A stretch of DNA of 64,000 nt from Apostichopus japonicus (taxonomy: Eukaryota > Echinodermata > Holothuroidea > Aspidochirotida > Stichopodidae): the NCBI RefSeq assembly GCF_037975245.1, contig NC_092577.1, forward strand, positions 18,908,898 through 18,972,897, given 5' to 3'. Positions 46,097 through 57,710 of the stretch are shown in pieces. The notes under the pieces are model-generated. The model saw nothing but the letters and a program-made list of their open reading frames with translations. It was not told the origin of the DNA and did not search any database. Each line of letters starts with the position of its first letter. The first letter of the stretch is position 1. Both the position numbers and the translations under genes were made by a program.

Positions 46097-46577
46097 ACCC
46101 TGCTGCCCATTTTTATGGCTCTATCCCCACCCCTCTTGAATTTTGCTGGCCTTCATGATGCCTAGGTGTTTCCTCTCACAAACACCAAGTGATGATATAA
46201 TTGGTATTGTGCAGCAGTGGCACAGTGTAGCCCATATAGACTGTTGATGATTTGTAATTACCATTCAATCACCCTGCAATCCAGTCGTTTTTTCCATGAG
46301 CACCACTGGAAAATGAAATTACTGACAAACTACACCCGTAGCTAGCATATATACAGTGCATGGACATGGTGATTCAACTTTAATTGAAATGCATGTTTTA
46401 ACAAGATGCCTGTAAATCTTAATTGTCGAACATTATGCCTAGGCTACAGACCACTTGGCGATTTTCAACGAATGCCTCGTGCGTATTGAATCAAAGGGAG
46501 TATAATTTTATGAATGACAGTATATGATAACCGGTAGACAGGAAGCAGGGTGACAGTTATTACAGTTGCTGTTTTCT

Positions 46578-46632
46578 GATTGGTCAGTATTTTATGAGGG
46601 GAGGCGTACTTCTGTATCAACGCGCATGCGTC
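46578..46632 (+). promoter_or_regulatory. Possible internal promoter: CCAAT box and NRF1-like site
   Basis: GATTGG (an inverted CCAAT box) at 46578 and CGCGCATGCGTC at 46621. If used, the transposase could be transcribed separately from the OTU exons. Confidence 0.25.
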
Positions 46633-47348
46633 AATAGCTAAATCGATATATCGTGGATACCGTCAGTGAACTGTAAATGCCCAGTGGAGTTTGCCAAACG
46701 CATATCGCTCAACATGAATTGAGGGGTTGCATTTATTTTCAAAACTGCTCCATATCAATTGAAGGGTAAACTGAAGGTCAGGAACAATCATTCATGAAAC
46801 AGATTTTCATATTAATTTTTGATATGCTCAATTTATCCATTAGACGAGAACTATTACCAGTTATTCGAGAAAGACTCAACATATCTACCCCCATTCAAAA
46901 TGGTCTCTTCCAAAACTATCGGCCATTCAGAAAACTGTACATTTTCTTTGTGGAGGCCTACTGCTTTACCACCTCCCCCTCCCCCCGCTCCCAACTGTTT
47001 ACACCTCTGTTGCTGTCAACACTCTCAAATATAGAATGAATGATCTTCTGGAATGATCTTTTGGGAATGAAAAATAGGTAGGTGATCTTGAGTTCCCAGA
47101 TTTTGCTTTATCATAAATCTTAGTCCCAGTTCCGGTTACCACCCCTCTTCCCATCCCAAAAAGTCATTTTCTTGCAGTTTTCGTGCTTTCCAACATGTTC
47201 CATACAATTATTTAGGAATTCATATAGAAATTGAGGTTTTCCCAGTTTTTCCCAGCTCACTCCAGGTCACGATATGAGTATATAAAGTACGTATAGCCCA
47301 ACAGTGTTGCTAAGCCCTGAGACAGCGTATTTTTTTTTTATCAAACAG

Positions 47349-47491
47349 AGAAAATAGATGGCAATGACGCTGAAGGTGCATCCCAAAGTAGTCCAGGTGG
47401 CCGTATAACTTATGCAGCGGCTGTTGCTCCAAGTTCAACAACCACTACAACCGTCACCAGTGAGGTTGCAAGGGCAAGAAAGCGAGAACAG
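47349..47491 (+). CDS. Transposase N-terminal exon, low-complexity linker
   Basis: Preceded by a T-rich tract and CAAACAG, and followed by GTAGGA after GAACAG. Only one frame is open: EKIDGNDAEGASQSSPGGRI, then TYAAAVAPSSTTTTTV and SEVARARKREQ. It begins with two bases and ends in phase 0, matching the next exon. Ser/Thr-rich linker ending in a basic patch; no domain recognised. Confidence 0.6.
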
Positions 47492-47632
47492 GTAGGATAT
47501 TGGGGGGGGGGGGGTTCACGTGTGTGGGGGCGCTCTTTGCAGGACAGTATGATATTCGTGCGATTTTTAGCATAACGACAATATATTCAACACTTGTGTC
47601 ATTTTTCTCTACATGACGCACAACCCACCCAG

Positions 47633-47693
47633 TCTTCCCCGAAACGGAAATGGTCTAAGCAGAAAACACTCTTCAGTTTCGGCCTTGTGACAG
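47633..47693 (+). CDS. Small transposase exon with basic patch
   Basis: Follows CAACCCACCCAG and reads SSPKRKWSKQKTLFSFGLVT. It ends before GTAGCA in phase 1, and the next exon (48758) starts with the two matching bases. KRKWSKQK may be a nuclear localisation signal; a basic patch followed by a short F-rich stretch before the TTF finger is common in this transposase group. Confidence 0.6.
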
Positions 47694-48757
47694 GTAGCAG
47701 CAATCGGCGACAAGCTGGTATGTCTTCAAACCCCAAACATTTGAATTGGTTACAAATTAGACCTATAGAGCAACGCGCCGACGCGTCACACATCACGTCA
47801 CACAGCAACGACACGCCCCTGCTGCAGTGAAAACACTGCCTTGTAGATGCCGTCTGCCATAGTACCCCCGCGATAAGCAATCATATTTGCCCACCTGTTT
47901 TCTTTCAATTGGTACTTCATTCATGGATTGTGTTCGAATATCATGTAGGGAACTTGTTTATCTGTATATTCTAGTTACATCAAGAAATAAATTACCTCCA
48001 ACCTGCGTGAAACGGTTCTCCGAACATGTAAACATTCACCGGTGAACCTGTGGGTTCCCCAGTCTGCAGCGATACCAATCACGATTTAGTTGAGGGAAGC
48101 CAAACATGTTTACATCAAGTGATTCCGAATGTTTGCAAATATACTGGATACTTCCCTAAAATATTTCACTGTGGGATTTGATCATTTGAGCGTGGACGTG
48201 TATTTTGATCAGGCGAATGAGAACCACGTTTCCCGCCAAGAAATACAATCGCTAACGTACGCAGCTTTGCATTGAGATTGGCACAATACATGGAACAGTT
48301 TCGTGACACGGGTAGGGCATAATTTGTTTGAAACACGAAGTAGAAAACCTTTTGGGAAGGCTAAACAGCATGTGAGTGTTCCAGAGGGAATTCTCCTTAT
48401 GATTCAGGGAATTCAAATCCCCAAACCCAAGTCAACGCAGTGTTTTTCCTTGTGAAATGTGTGGGTGGAGAATGTAAACAAACGCGAGTAATACGAATGT
48501 ACCGTGCACTGTACGACAGCCCAGTTGCTTTCACCGGCGAACTCAGTGGGATGCGCTTAACCTGAAAAGTTCCTGGATGACCGCCTCGGTCTATATGCAA
48601 TTACAACATAACTAACGCTCCCTTTGAAACGATGATGATGAAAGTTAATGTATAGGGACTATGATAGGAACATCTATTCATCTTTAGCCTACGGCAGCAC
48701 GATTTCAATGCAAAATAATTAATCTGTCTCATAGTTTGCCTCTTTTTACCTTCGCAG

Positions 48758-49731
48758 CACGAACACCACAGACAACACCCTCTTCTGTGATGTCATCGCC
48801 ACCGAAAGCATCAGTAGCATCCACGGGGATGTCATCGCCACCAGCACCACCAGTAGCATCCACAGGGATGTCGTCGCCATCAGCACCACCAGTAGCATCC
48901 ACGGGGATGTCGTCGCCATCAGCACAACCAGTAGCATCCACGGGGATGTCGTCGCCATCAGCACAACCAGTAGCATCCACGGTGATGTCATCGCCACCAG
49001 CACAATCATTTACTGCATCATCTGCACCCACACCATCGAGATCGTCATCTACGAGATCATCAGCTACGACGTCTTCGTCTACGACGTCCATGAGCTCTGC
49101 GACATCTCCGACCGCTACTCCTGAAGTAGGAGATATTCCGCACCAACCACCTGACTTCGTTTTTCCAAAACGTAGTTTCGGAAAGAAGAGCAACGCACCT
49201 CAATACTCATTTCAACCATCATGGTTCCGAACTTATAAATGGCTTCACTATGACGAAAGTCGAGATATGGCCTTCTGTCACACCTGCATCCAAGCCCATA
49301 ATAGGAAGATACGCTTGATATCTGGAGGAAATGTGGATTTGGCATTCATCTCTACCGGCTTCAGGAACTGGAAAGACGCAACCAGGCGATTCAGAGCTCA
49401 CCAAGAGACGACTCACAAAGATGCAGTAATGATGTCAGTGACACTGCCCAAAACGACTACAGATGTTGGAGAGTCCCTCTCTAGTCAACTGGTCAAAGAA
49501 AAAAAGGAGCGTCGGGAGATATTTTTGAAGATAATTTCCAACATTCGATTTCTTGCCCGGCAAGGCCTAGCTCTCACAGGTGACGGCGATGAGTCTGACT
49601 CAAATTTTATAAGACTCTTCAAGTTACGAGGAGAAGACGACTCACGAATGGAGCAATGGCTTGAGAGAAAAACAGACAAGTATGTCTCCGCCGAGATACA
49701 GAATGAAGTTTTGCAACTTCTGGCATTGAGG
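48758..49731 (+). CDS. hAT transposase exon: Ser/Pro repeats and TTF-type zinc finger
   Basis: Bounded by TTTTTACCTTCGCAG and by GAGG followed by GTAAGA. A 13-residue repeat (VASTGMSSP(S/P)A(P/Q)P) occurs five times at 39-bp spacing from 48814, then a Ser/Thr tract. FPKRSFGKKSNAPQYSFQPS and WFRTYKWLHYDESRDMAFCH open the TTF-type finger (C..C in FCHTC, then GFRNWKDATRRFRAHQETTH), followed by the start of the DUF4371-like region (FLARQGLALTGDGDESDSNF). This is the layout of ZMYM1-like hAT transposases. It ends in phase 0, in register with 51062. The exon itself is intact. Confidence 0.85.
48790..49008 (+). repeat. 39-bp coding minisatellite
   Basis: GTAGCATCCAC(G/A)G(G/T)(G/A)ATGTC begins at 48814, 48853, 48892, 48931 and 48970, in frame with the transposase reading. 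The number of copies is likely to vary between copies of the element. Confidence 0.85.
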
Positions 49732-49833
49732 GTAAGATTACATTAGTAGTAAGTGGAGCATCCATAGGCTTGAACCAATCAGCGTCACGTATTTTTATGA
49801 CGTCATAACTCATGAATGTGTAATGAGGTGGCT

Positions 49834-49999
49834 GAGTCATTATGGGCCACAGCCAATCAGCGTCGAGTATTTCGATGACGTCATGACCCATGTGACCTCA
49901 TCCTAATTAACTACGGTCATTGGTTACACCCATTCTCATTAAATATTCTTGACGTCATCGATATACTCGACGTTGATTGGCTGTGACCCATAATGACTC
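49834..49999. mobile_element. Palindromic MITE-like element in the transposase intron
   Basis: 50-bp arms, 49834-49883 and 49950-49999, are inverted repeats with few mismatches (GAGTCATTATGGG, CACAGCCAATCA, CGTCGAGTAT, TCGATGACGTCA). A diverged direct copy of part of the arm lies at about 49777-49833. No coding capacity. Confidence 0.75.
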
Positions 50000-50003
50000 C
50001 ACA

Positions 50004-50337
50004 CAGTGGCGTAACCAGTGGGGGCCGGGGGGAAGACTGCCCCTCCCGAAGAGCTACAACGGGAAGGGGAAGGCAAAAAATCGGGGAGGGAAGGAAGAAA
50101 GCGGAAACGGGAACGCAGAAGAAAGAACACTGAAGGTGCAGAAAAGCGGGCGGGCGAAGAGGGAACTGGGAGATAATCGGGAAATAGACGCACAATGTGT
50201 GCTTGAAAAGGTCCTCAGTTTTCTGGAGAGGGTAAATACGGTCTTCGATAGGACAGGCCACCCCATCGACGGAAGATTTTCGGGAAGTTTTGGGGATGTT
50301 GCCCTCCCCCGGACCGTGAGGTCTTGTTACGCCACTG
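50004..50337. mobile_element. Non-autonomous hAT MITE, 334 bp
   Basis: Ends CAGTGGCGTAAC and, inverted, CAGTGGCGTAAC. The 8-bp flanks ACTCCACA (49996-50003) and ACTCCACG (50338-50345) match at 7 of 8. It lies in the intron between the TTF and catalytic exons. The terminal sequence differs from that of the host hAT, so it belongs to another family. The long reading through it has no family resemblance. Confidence 0.85.
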
Positions 50338-51061
50338 ACTCCACGTGAAATGATTTATCGAATTCCATCGTGTCTTTTTGAAATAAGTCATATTAGTATA
50401 AACGGCGACTGCATTCTATGAAAACACAAATACCCTATGTCACCATTGAAGTGTCATGAACTGTCACAAGGTGGTAATGAATCGGCTAGCTGCTTATTCG
50501 AAAATGCTGACCGAGTCACAAGTATCCACAAAAAGATGCGAATTAGAGGCCTACTGAAATAATAGCGATAGGCAAACAAAAACCAGTTAACCGGTGTCAT
50601 CCCTCCTTACAACGATATACCTCACAATTAATAACCAACATAGGCTTAGGGGCCATTCATTTGGGCCCGGCCTGTTGGCATGAGCTTGTAGCTGCCCGGA
50701 AGTTCTGAGGACCCTTTTCTTGCGTTTCATCTTGTCATCGAATTACCTCGAGGGGGAAGAATTACTGTGTAACGGTAGATAAAATGTGTATATTCCAGCT
50801 ACTTCGCAATTAATTTCAGCGCCCCCTTTCCTTCCGAACTATGTCATGGTGGTCTGCCCGATTTATTTGAGCAGCCACACGAAATTTCATAGCATACTGC
50901 CCGGTTTTGCACAACACACTGCGCGAATTTTTGTATGAAAGTGCACGAATTGTTACGAAAATTTCGGTTTGGGTGCTCCAGCCCACTTCCCCCGCCTCCT
51001 ACGCCTATGATAACCAATTGAAATCACAAAATACTATGTGCTTTCTTGTGTTCTTTCATAG

Positions 51062-52585
51062 GTCCTGCGAGAAGTTGTATCCAAAGTGCAGTCTTCTGAT
51101 TTCTACACTCTAATGGTGGACGAAACACCTGACGTGTCAAACTTGGAGCAAGTTGTTATCTGTTTGCGCTGGGTTGACGGCGCATTTGAGGTTCACGAGG
51201 AATTCATAGGCCTATATACCACTGCGACGACAACAGCTGATCAGCTTCTTCTCATAATAAAAGACGCTCTGCTCAGGATGAACCTGTCATTGTCAAAAGT
51301 GCGTGGCCAATGTTACGATGGTGCGGCTGCAATGTCAGGTGTACATTCAGGGGTTGCGACTAAATTGATGATAGAGGAACTCACTGCTACGGCCACGCCC
51401 TCAATCTCGCGTGCTCAGACACTATAAAGAATATCGCACTAATGAGAGATGCGCTGGATAATACAAAAGAAATTACCAAACTTATAAAGAATTCGCCGAG
51501 ACGTGGCAGCAAATTTGAAGAAGTCAAATCAAATCTTGCGGAAGCTGCACCAATCGGCATACGTACCATGTGCCCAACGAGATGGACAGTTAAGGCGGAT
51601 GCTTTGGAAAGTATCATAGACAACTACGATACGCTCCAAAAGGTTTTCGAGGAGTGTTTAGCTATTGAAAAAGATGCAAACACAAAGGGGCGCTTAAGAG
51701 GGATCCTGTCATACATGAAGAGTTTCGATTACTTCTTCGGAGCCAAGTTGGGTCACCTCCTTCTGAGTCACAGTGACAATCTCAGCAGAACTCTCCAGAA
51801 AAAAGATATATCTGCGGCGGAGGGTCAAGAATGTGCCAGTAAAACTGTCCTTGCCAAAAAGCGTGACCAATTCCAGTCGTTTTGGACCAATGTCACGTCG
51901 GAAGCCTTAAAATTAGCCGTAGATGAGCCTGAACAAAAACGGCAGAGGAAAGTGCCAGCCAGATTAGTTTCTGGTTCGGCCGCGGATATCATGCCTCCAG
52001 AATCAGTGGAGGACTACTTCAGGCGAATATACCTGGAGGCAGTTGACACCATTTGTCAACTGCATCCGCGATAGATTTGATCAGGAGGGTTACAAAATCT
52101 ACTCAAAACTACAGCAGCTGCTTCTCAAAACGTGTAACCAACAACATGTTGACGAAGAACTGTTAAAATTCGTATGTGACTTTTACGGCGAGGATCTCCG
52201 TAAGGGCGAGCTCAGAGTCCAACTAGAAACCCTTGGGGAAACCATGGAAGCTACGGCCAAACAATCAGTGTGGACTTTGCCAGAGGTTGTTGACCACATG
52301 CGAGGGTTGAGTTTCGGTAATCGTGAGCTCCTCTCACAAGTGTGCACGCTTGTCAAACTAATTTTAGTGATGCCTGCGACAAATACAGTAAGTGAACGCT
52401 CATTTAGTGCTATGAAGCGTGTAAAGAGTTACTTAAGGTCTACAAAGACCCAGCAGCGACTCAACCACCTTATGATCTTACATGTACACAAAGATTATGC
52501 GGATCGATTGAATCTAGTTGATGCAGCCAACGAATTTACCAGTGCCAAAGACCATCGACGCTCGGTGTTTGGTACTTTCCATTGA
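51062..52585 (+). pseudogene. hAT transposase catalytic exon with two frameshifts
   Basis: Starts after TTGTGTTCTTTCATAG in phase 0. First part: VLREVVSKVQSSDFYTLMVD (D at 51119), ETPDVSN and RGQCYDGAAAMSG (D at 51317). At about 51383 a small deletion changes frame. The second part resumes HCYGHALNLACSDTIKNIAL and includes MCPTRWTVKADAL and VEDYFRRIYLEAVDT. At about 52055 one extra base shifts the frame again, giving FVNCIRDRFDQEGYKIYSKL and the C-terminal dimerisation block MPATNTVSERSFSAMKRVKS (E at 52394) to a stop at 52583-52585. The acidic residues and ERSFS block are those of hAT transposases. As read, it cannot make active enzyme. Confidence 0.88.
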
Positions 52586-53658
52586 TTTGAGTTCGCAGTA
52601 GAACGCTGCACACTAACCGATAGCCGGTGCTCCTTTTAACAGCGCCCATGCCCATGCTCTTCAGTATAGTAGTCGTTGTGATACCGGGAGCTTATAGGAG
52701 CATTAATTCCAGGAAGAAAGAGGGCTAAATTATACGAAAAATGCTCACATTTGCTGACCCTACAACTCTAATCCTCAACCCTAACAAAGGATACAGTAGA
52801 TCATCCTATACAACTGAATTGCTACAGGCAATCGGGTAATATCCTATATTCTGCGCCCCAACTGCAGAAAGAACAATGCTTGGAATTTGGAAATTGGAAA
52901 AAGTACTGCAGTATGGAGAGGATTCCACCCAGGTGTTGGTTGTCACCAACGCCGTAACGAAATAATCATTGTTAACGTTTATTGCATAATTTCAAAAGCC
53001 TCACAGAGACTAACCGCACTCGGCGAAATCTTTGCTCACCCACAAAACATTTTTGAAGCCCTAACCTCAAAGGAAGGTAGACTAATTGAGGAATCATTTT
53101 AGATAATCGTAACACTCATAAGAACTAGCAAGATTATCAAATTCGGATAAACTGTAACTATTACAGTACAGGCAGTTGTGAACCTTTCATTTATTTTTAC
53201 TGGCGTAACGACGGTGCGGCCGTCCCGCCACTAAGTTGGAAAAGACCTCCAGCCCGTCGGAATTTCTAACATTCATACCCCTACTATAAGACCCTAGCTA
53301 GTAGCTATACCGCCCTGCATACACTTTGTAAGTTGAAAGTGCTATATGCTCTTCCGGTGCAGCTGTGAAGGACATGGGCGCGAGAAGGTAGAACATCCAT
53401 GACTAAAGATGGGATTCTTCAGTTCATGTAGTTATAAATGAAAAAATACTGAGTTCGCAGGAGGAAAGTGTACAACATCGTGGCCAAATTTTGCCCCGCA
53501 AGTGCCATTTCCAGCCATCTGGGCGGTTAGAAGATTCAAAAATTTTCTTGTACGCTCCGCGCCAACCGATGGTGGCGCTCCGCTTAGATAGTAAATCGAA
53601 CCGGTGAACAAAAATACCGTACCACTTTCAAATACCTTCCGACGGGCCTGTGCTCTAG

Positions 53659-53996
53659 TACTACTTAGGTTACAATAATACTACCAAACTAGAGCACCAA
53701 TGGTGCAGAAGTTGTTGCAAGGCACACATCATTTTTGTAGGGCCCAAACAACGTTAGGGCCCCAACAAAAATTCCAAGCCCACACGATTTTAGGCGCACA
53801 AAATTGAGAAAAAAATTGTTTTCAGAGCCCACAACATTTTGGGCACACAAGGCCCAAAATTTAAGCATGACAGAAATTTTGGGGCATCCAAAAATGAGGG
53901 CCCTTCATTACAATTCAAATATGTTTCAACACTTGTTTAGCCAACAAAATTTAAATAAATACACTGAAGGAAATTGAATATACACCAATTGACCGT
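53659..53996. repeat. Low-complexity stretch with repeated GGCCC and AAAATT words
   Basis: GGGCCC, GGCCCAA, GCCCACA and CACAAAATT-type words recur through 53735-53910. No coding exon. Confidence 0.4.
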
Positions 53997-54601
53997 GCTT
54001 TTTACGTGACCCGCCATGCGGGATACAAAACGTCACGGCCAAACGCCACTACCGAACCATCCGATTCTGACAAACGAAATTCAGGTCAAGCGAGGCAATA
54101 AAACATACGCCCGCCGACCTGCAGAGACAAAACGCCCAACGCCCAACATTCAAAACACCAGCAGCACGCAGCGAAACGAAGAACCCCTCCCCAGCACACC
54201 ACCGTCCGAAAAAGGCAGCCCCAGATAAACGGCGAAAAACGGCGAATGTCAGACTTAACCGCCTCCAGGACTGCCTGCCAACTGGCAAATTTCCCCCTAA
54301 AACCCACATCACATCTATTCCGCCAAACAGGTTTTTTCACAATAGAGCAAACAAAAATAATGCGGTGCAACACAGCAACCGAAGAAACTGGAGGGTCTAC
54401 CCCATATAAAATAAAGCCCTGTCCTACCGACCATGAACGGTCCCCCGTAACACGGTCGGTCCAGGTCTGGAACCACTCCCATAAGTTTACTACAAAGCAA
54501 CAATGGCAAAACACATGAGCGGTTCTCTGTAAGCTGTCACGGCCGGTCCTTGGGCACGTCCATCACCCAATCGCCAATGATATATTTTTAGCTTGGTTAC
54601 C
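53997..54601 (-). mobile_element. Tx1-like LINE 3' fragment (copy G)
   Basis: Minus-strand 5'-truncated copy of the ORF2 end and 3' untranslated region, with terminus CACGTAAAAAGC at its left. The hairpin is CCCGC-ATG-GCGGG. Only a weak 5-bp duplication (ACCGT) is visible. The coding part is frameshifted (for example within FRGKF). Confidence 0.85.
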
Positions 54602-54636
54602 GTACCGGTCCATTTGTCATACTTGTTTATGACAAA

Positions 54637-54667
54637 ATAGCCCCCTCTCTATTAGAGAGGGGGCTAT
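54637..54667. repeat. Near-perfect 31-nt hairpin
   Basis: ATAGCCCCCTCTCTA, a single T, then its exact reverse complement. It precedes two direct repeats containing TTGACAAAGTT at about 54718 and 54924. Confidence 0.7.
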
Positions 54668-57100
54668 AGCGCTTTCCAGGGCTAAATCTCTGGGAAAACG
54701 ACTAAGTCCGTGTCAACACTGAGAGGTTGACAAAGTTTTCGCCCCCCAGGGAAAAACGCAACGTCTTTTCGCCCCCAAATTCATACAACATGAAGAGGGT
54801 GCATACGAAATTTATCACAACCCCCTTCATCGGGCTAATTCCCTTGTTTAATGGGGGCAATGGGCTCGTCAAGCCTGTCAACTTTGCCAATTTTACACCC
54901 GTTGACTTAGCAAGTCCGTAATCACTGAGAGATTGACAAAGTTCCCACCCCCGCGGGAAAACCTTTCTCATATCATTCTGCATTTCAATTACAGAGAGCC
55001 GCACAGCAAGTAGATGTACCTTTTGTTTGTTAAGATTTTCATTGTATATTTCTTCATTTTATCATTGCTTGTTTATCCCAACGTTTAATGTACAACTTCA
55101 GTTAGCCGATTAGTTTTGGTAATACTTTTGCGGTTGAAATTATTGTGAAAGGTGCTTTGTTTGCAATATACTCTTTAAACAATTGTTGGGGGTTTAAGTT
55201 TGTGCGATTCCAGTTTTACCATATCTTTAGTTTTAAAAGCACGTTTCATTATTTTTATGTGTTTACATTGGACTAACTTAATGCTGTTAGTGGAGATATC
55301 GAATTATTATTGATGAGATCAAGTTTTTATCTGAAAAAAGTACAACAAAGATTGTTAGCAATCTGTATATCTACTAATACGTATTAAAATATGTAAGTTT
55401 TGCATTTGCTCTTCCACATTCAGTTCAATAACTTTATCAATCTTGAATTGGGAAAAAATTGTATCTATTCCAAGTCTCACCGTCAAAGTTGTTGACAAAA
55501 AAACGTTCCAAGGGAACGAAATTCATTCGCTTGGTTTCCCATGAAAACAAATTTGAGCTGTGACATCTTTTAACAATGGCATGATCGAAGTAATTCATTT
55601 GTTAAATTTATACCGGTGACGTATGTATATTGATCGTCCCAAAACCTATGTAGGGATTGACCCACCACCCCAGCTCTTGGTTGTTTATGATAATTTTAGG
55701 ATTTTTTTATTACCTTGTTGTTATATATACATTAAATGATATTACAAACTTTAACCTAACTAAAAACATTTGCTTTGCGATGATTTAGTCTGCAATAATA
55801 ATTGTAAAACTTCATATGTGTGATAACAAGGAATTGTCTCGATGCAGTTCACCTTTAATCCAGCAAAAGATGTCTTATTTTGAAAGAAAGAATCGTTTCT
55901 TTAATGACGAATCTCTTCATCCACAAGGAAAGAACAGAGAAAGCTACAGAGTAGCTCTCAACTTCGAGAATATAGCGTAAACTATAAGCGGCTAAAAGGG
56001 TTGTGTATAGCCATACAGTATATAGTCTAGTCATATTTTTTCAGATTTTCAAAATGAAAGCAAAAAGCGTACATAATGATCATCTTTTCATTACTATGTT
56101 GACCCCTCTCCACCCGAGCCCCTGTGCATTTAACAACCTATTTGTCATCATAAATATACAGCGTTGCCTACAATGCTTTATGTCCCAAACAACATTGTGT
56201 TGTGGGAGTTTATCCGGATGTTGTATTGTCAACCAACATAACCTCAGAGAGAAGAGAGATGCTTAAATTTCTTTTCAACCTAATGAACCTATGACAATTG
56301 TAGTTTTATAACTTTATGGTCCAAAAAAGTTCCACCCGGCCGTAGCTATTCACTAAAATCAGAAAACGGATTAGCTTGTTAAGGGCAGCTTTATTGACTG
56401 ATACAAAGATTCAATTGATATGGATGTATCGGTCAAATGAAAGGTTGTCGTTGCATTTGGTTTGTTCGCCCAGCCCAGTTACGGGCCAAGTGAAATAAAC
56501 TGGATAAAAAGGGAAGGATGTATGGATGCCCTGTATGTCCATAGTTATTATATATTTGCTGTTGAATAATGTGTGCTATGGCTCCTTTTAATTTTGTGGT
56601 TTCGTTGCGCTCTATACTACCTTTCTAAATAGAAAATTTTGTTCACAGGAACCAGTAACTCGAATAGCAAATTGGTATTCTTCCTCATTAATGTTTATGG
56701 TTGTACATACAACTGAGAACCAGAATGCAAAATGCATTGAGGTTTCGATGACGTCAATGCAGTAGACCTCTGCTTGTCAGTATAACTAGATGTAGCTGTT
56801 ACAATAACACTATGGCATGCTAACACAGGTCAGTCTTCTGTACTGTACGTGGTTATACACACCTTCATCATAAACAGTAGGGTTCTTGTATTTAATGTTA
56901 TGAATCCACATACAAAGTATTACAAAACCAAACCAAATCTGTAATAATTTCGCACATTAAGGTTGCAGAGGAGTCCACTTATGTACAATTTACATTCGAA
57001 TTTGCCCACGAAACTTAAAAAAATCAACTTGAACGAAGCTATTACAAGTCACTGGTGGTTAACCTGAGGTCAAAGGTCGCCTTAATGCAGGTCGACTATG
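54668..57100. other. Unassigned stretch
   Basis: About 2.4 kb without recognised exon. The direct repeats ACTGAGAG(G/A)TTGACAAAGT at about 54720 and 54926 frame a small CCCCC/GGGGA-rich segment. The rest is AT-rich. Confidence 0.4.
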
Positions 57101-57129
57101 GTATTACGATAGCGTATCTTCCAACTTTG

Positions 57130-57710
57130 ATGTACATTTGGTTTTCAAGTTATTGCAAAAATACTAGTTTTTGACCGTTGATTGATCTTAGTTGACCTTG
57201 GATCACATGACTTTCATGTTTTGAAACGATCCCTTACCCCATTCACAACTAGTCCCAAAATATCAACCATGTCAGGCCCTGTCAATGGTAGTTTCACATT
57301 TTATTGTCAAAACAACACATTATGCCATCTAATTGACCTGTGGTGACCTTAAATCACATAACGGTTATTTTAGAAAACGCGCACAACCTTATTCACAACT
57401 TTTCCCAATATATCAGCCATGTCAGTCTTTGTGAGTAGATGTTGCTGCAAAACGTAGTCTAATTTGGCTTGTTTTTACACATAAGCAACGTTGAATGTTC
57501 TTGGATGGCCTAACGGTTTTTATCAAAAATTGTTTCTTTTGATAATGTGCACTCTGTCCTAAAATCCGAACCTTGATGGACATTTGGTTTTCATGTTATT
57601 GCCAAAATACTACTTTTTGACCCCTAATCGACCTTTGTTGATCTTGGATGACATGGCTCTTAGTTTGGAAACGATCCTTTACCCCATTCACCACTAGTCC
57701 ACACTTTCAT
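57130..57710. repeat. Diverged tandem array, unit about 150 bp
   Basis: TTACCCCATTCAC(A/C)ACTAGTCC recurs at about 57234 and 57677 (three unit lengths apart). TATCA(A/G)CCATGTCAG recurs one unit apart near 57259 and 57412. TACTA.TTTTTGACC occurs near 57163 and 57610. Words such as TTGACCTTGGAT(C/G)ACATG mark each unit. Non-coding. Confidence 0.7.

Larger units (their letters stand above)
43417..53650 (+). mobile_element. 10.2-kb hAT transposon with OTU and transposase exons
   Basis: Perfect 8-bp duplication TGCTCTAG (43409-43416 and 53651-53658), the hallmark length for hAT. Terminal repeats CAGGCCCGTCGCA and, inverted, CAGGCCCGTCGGA match at 12 of 13 positions. TACCGTACCACTTT occurs near both ends (about 43455 and 53616), and a near-terminal copy of the end (CAGCCCGTCGGAA) lies at about 53245. 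Inside, all on the plus strand, are OTU-type exons (44634-45419), linker exons, a TTF zinc-finger exon (48758-49731) and the hAT catalytic exon (51062-52585). Smaller inverted-repeat elements have inserted at about 45697-46096, 49834-49999 and 50004-50337. Confidence 0.9.

Noticed and set aside
49977-50348. 123-codon reading
   Set aside because: It lies almost wholly inside the 334-bp hAT MITE, whose ends and duplication are clear, and matches no family.
53249-53650. Separate small hAT MITE starting at CAGCCCGTCGGAA
   Set aside because: Its flanks do not duplicate; the exact TGCTCTAG duplication pairs the right end with 43417, so the internal copy is a subterminal repeat.
54637-54667. Rho-independent terminator
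   Set aside because: This is animal nuclear DNA, the hairpin has a one-base loop and no following T run, and no gene ends there.
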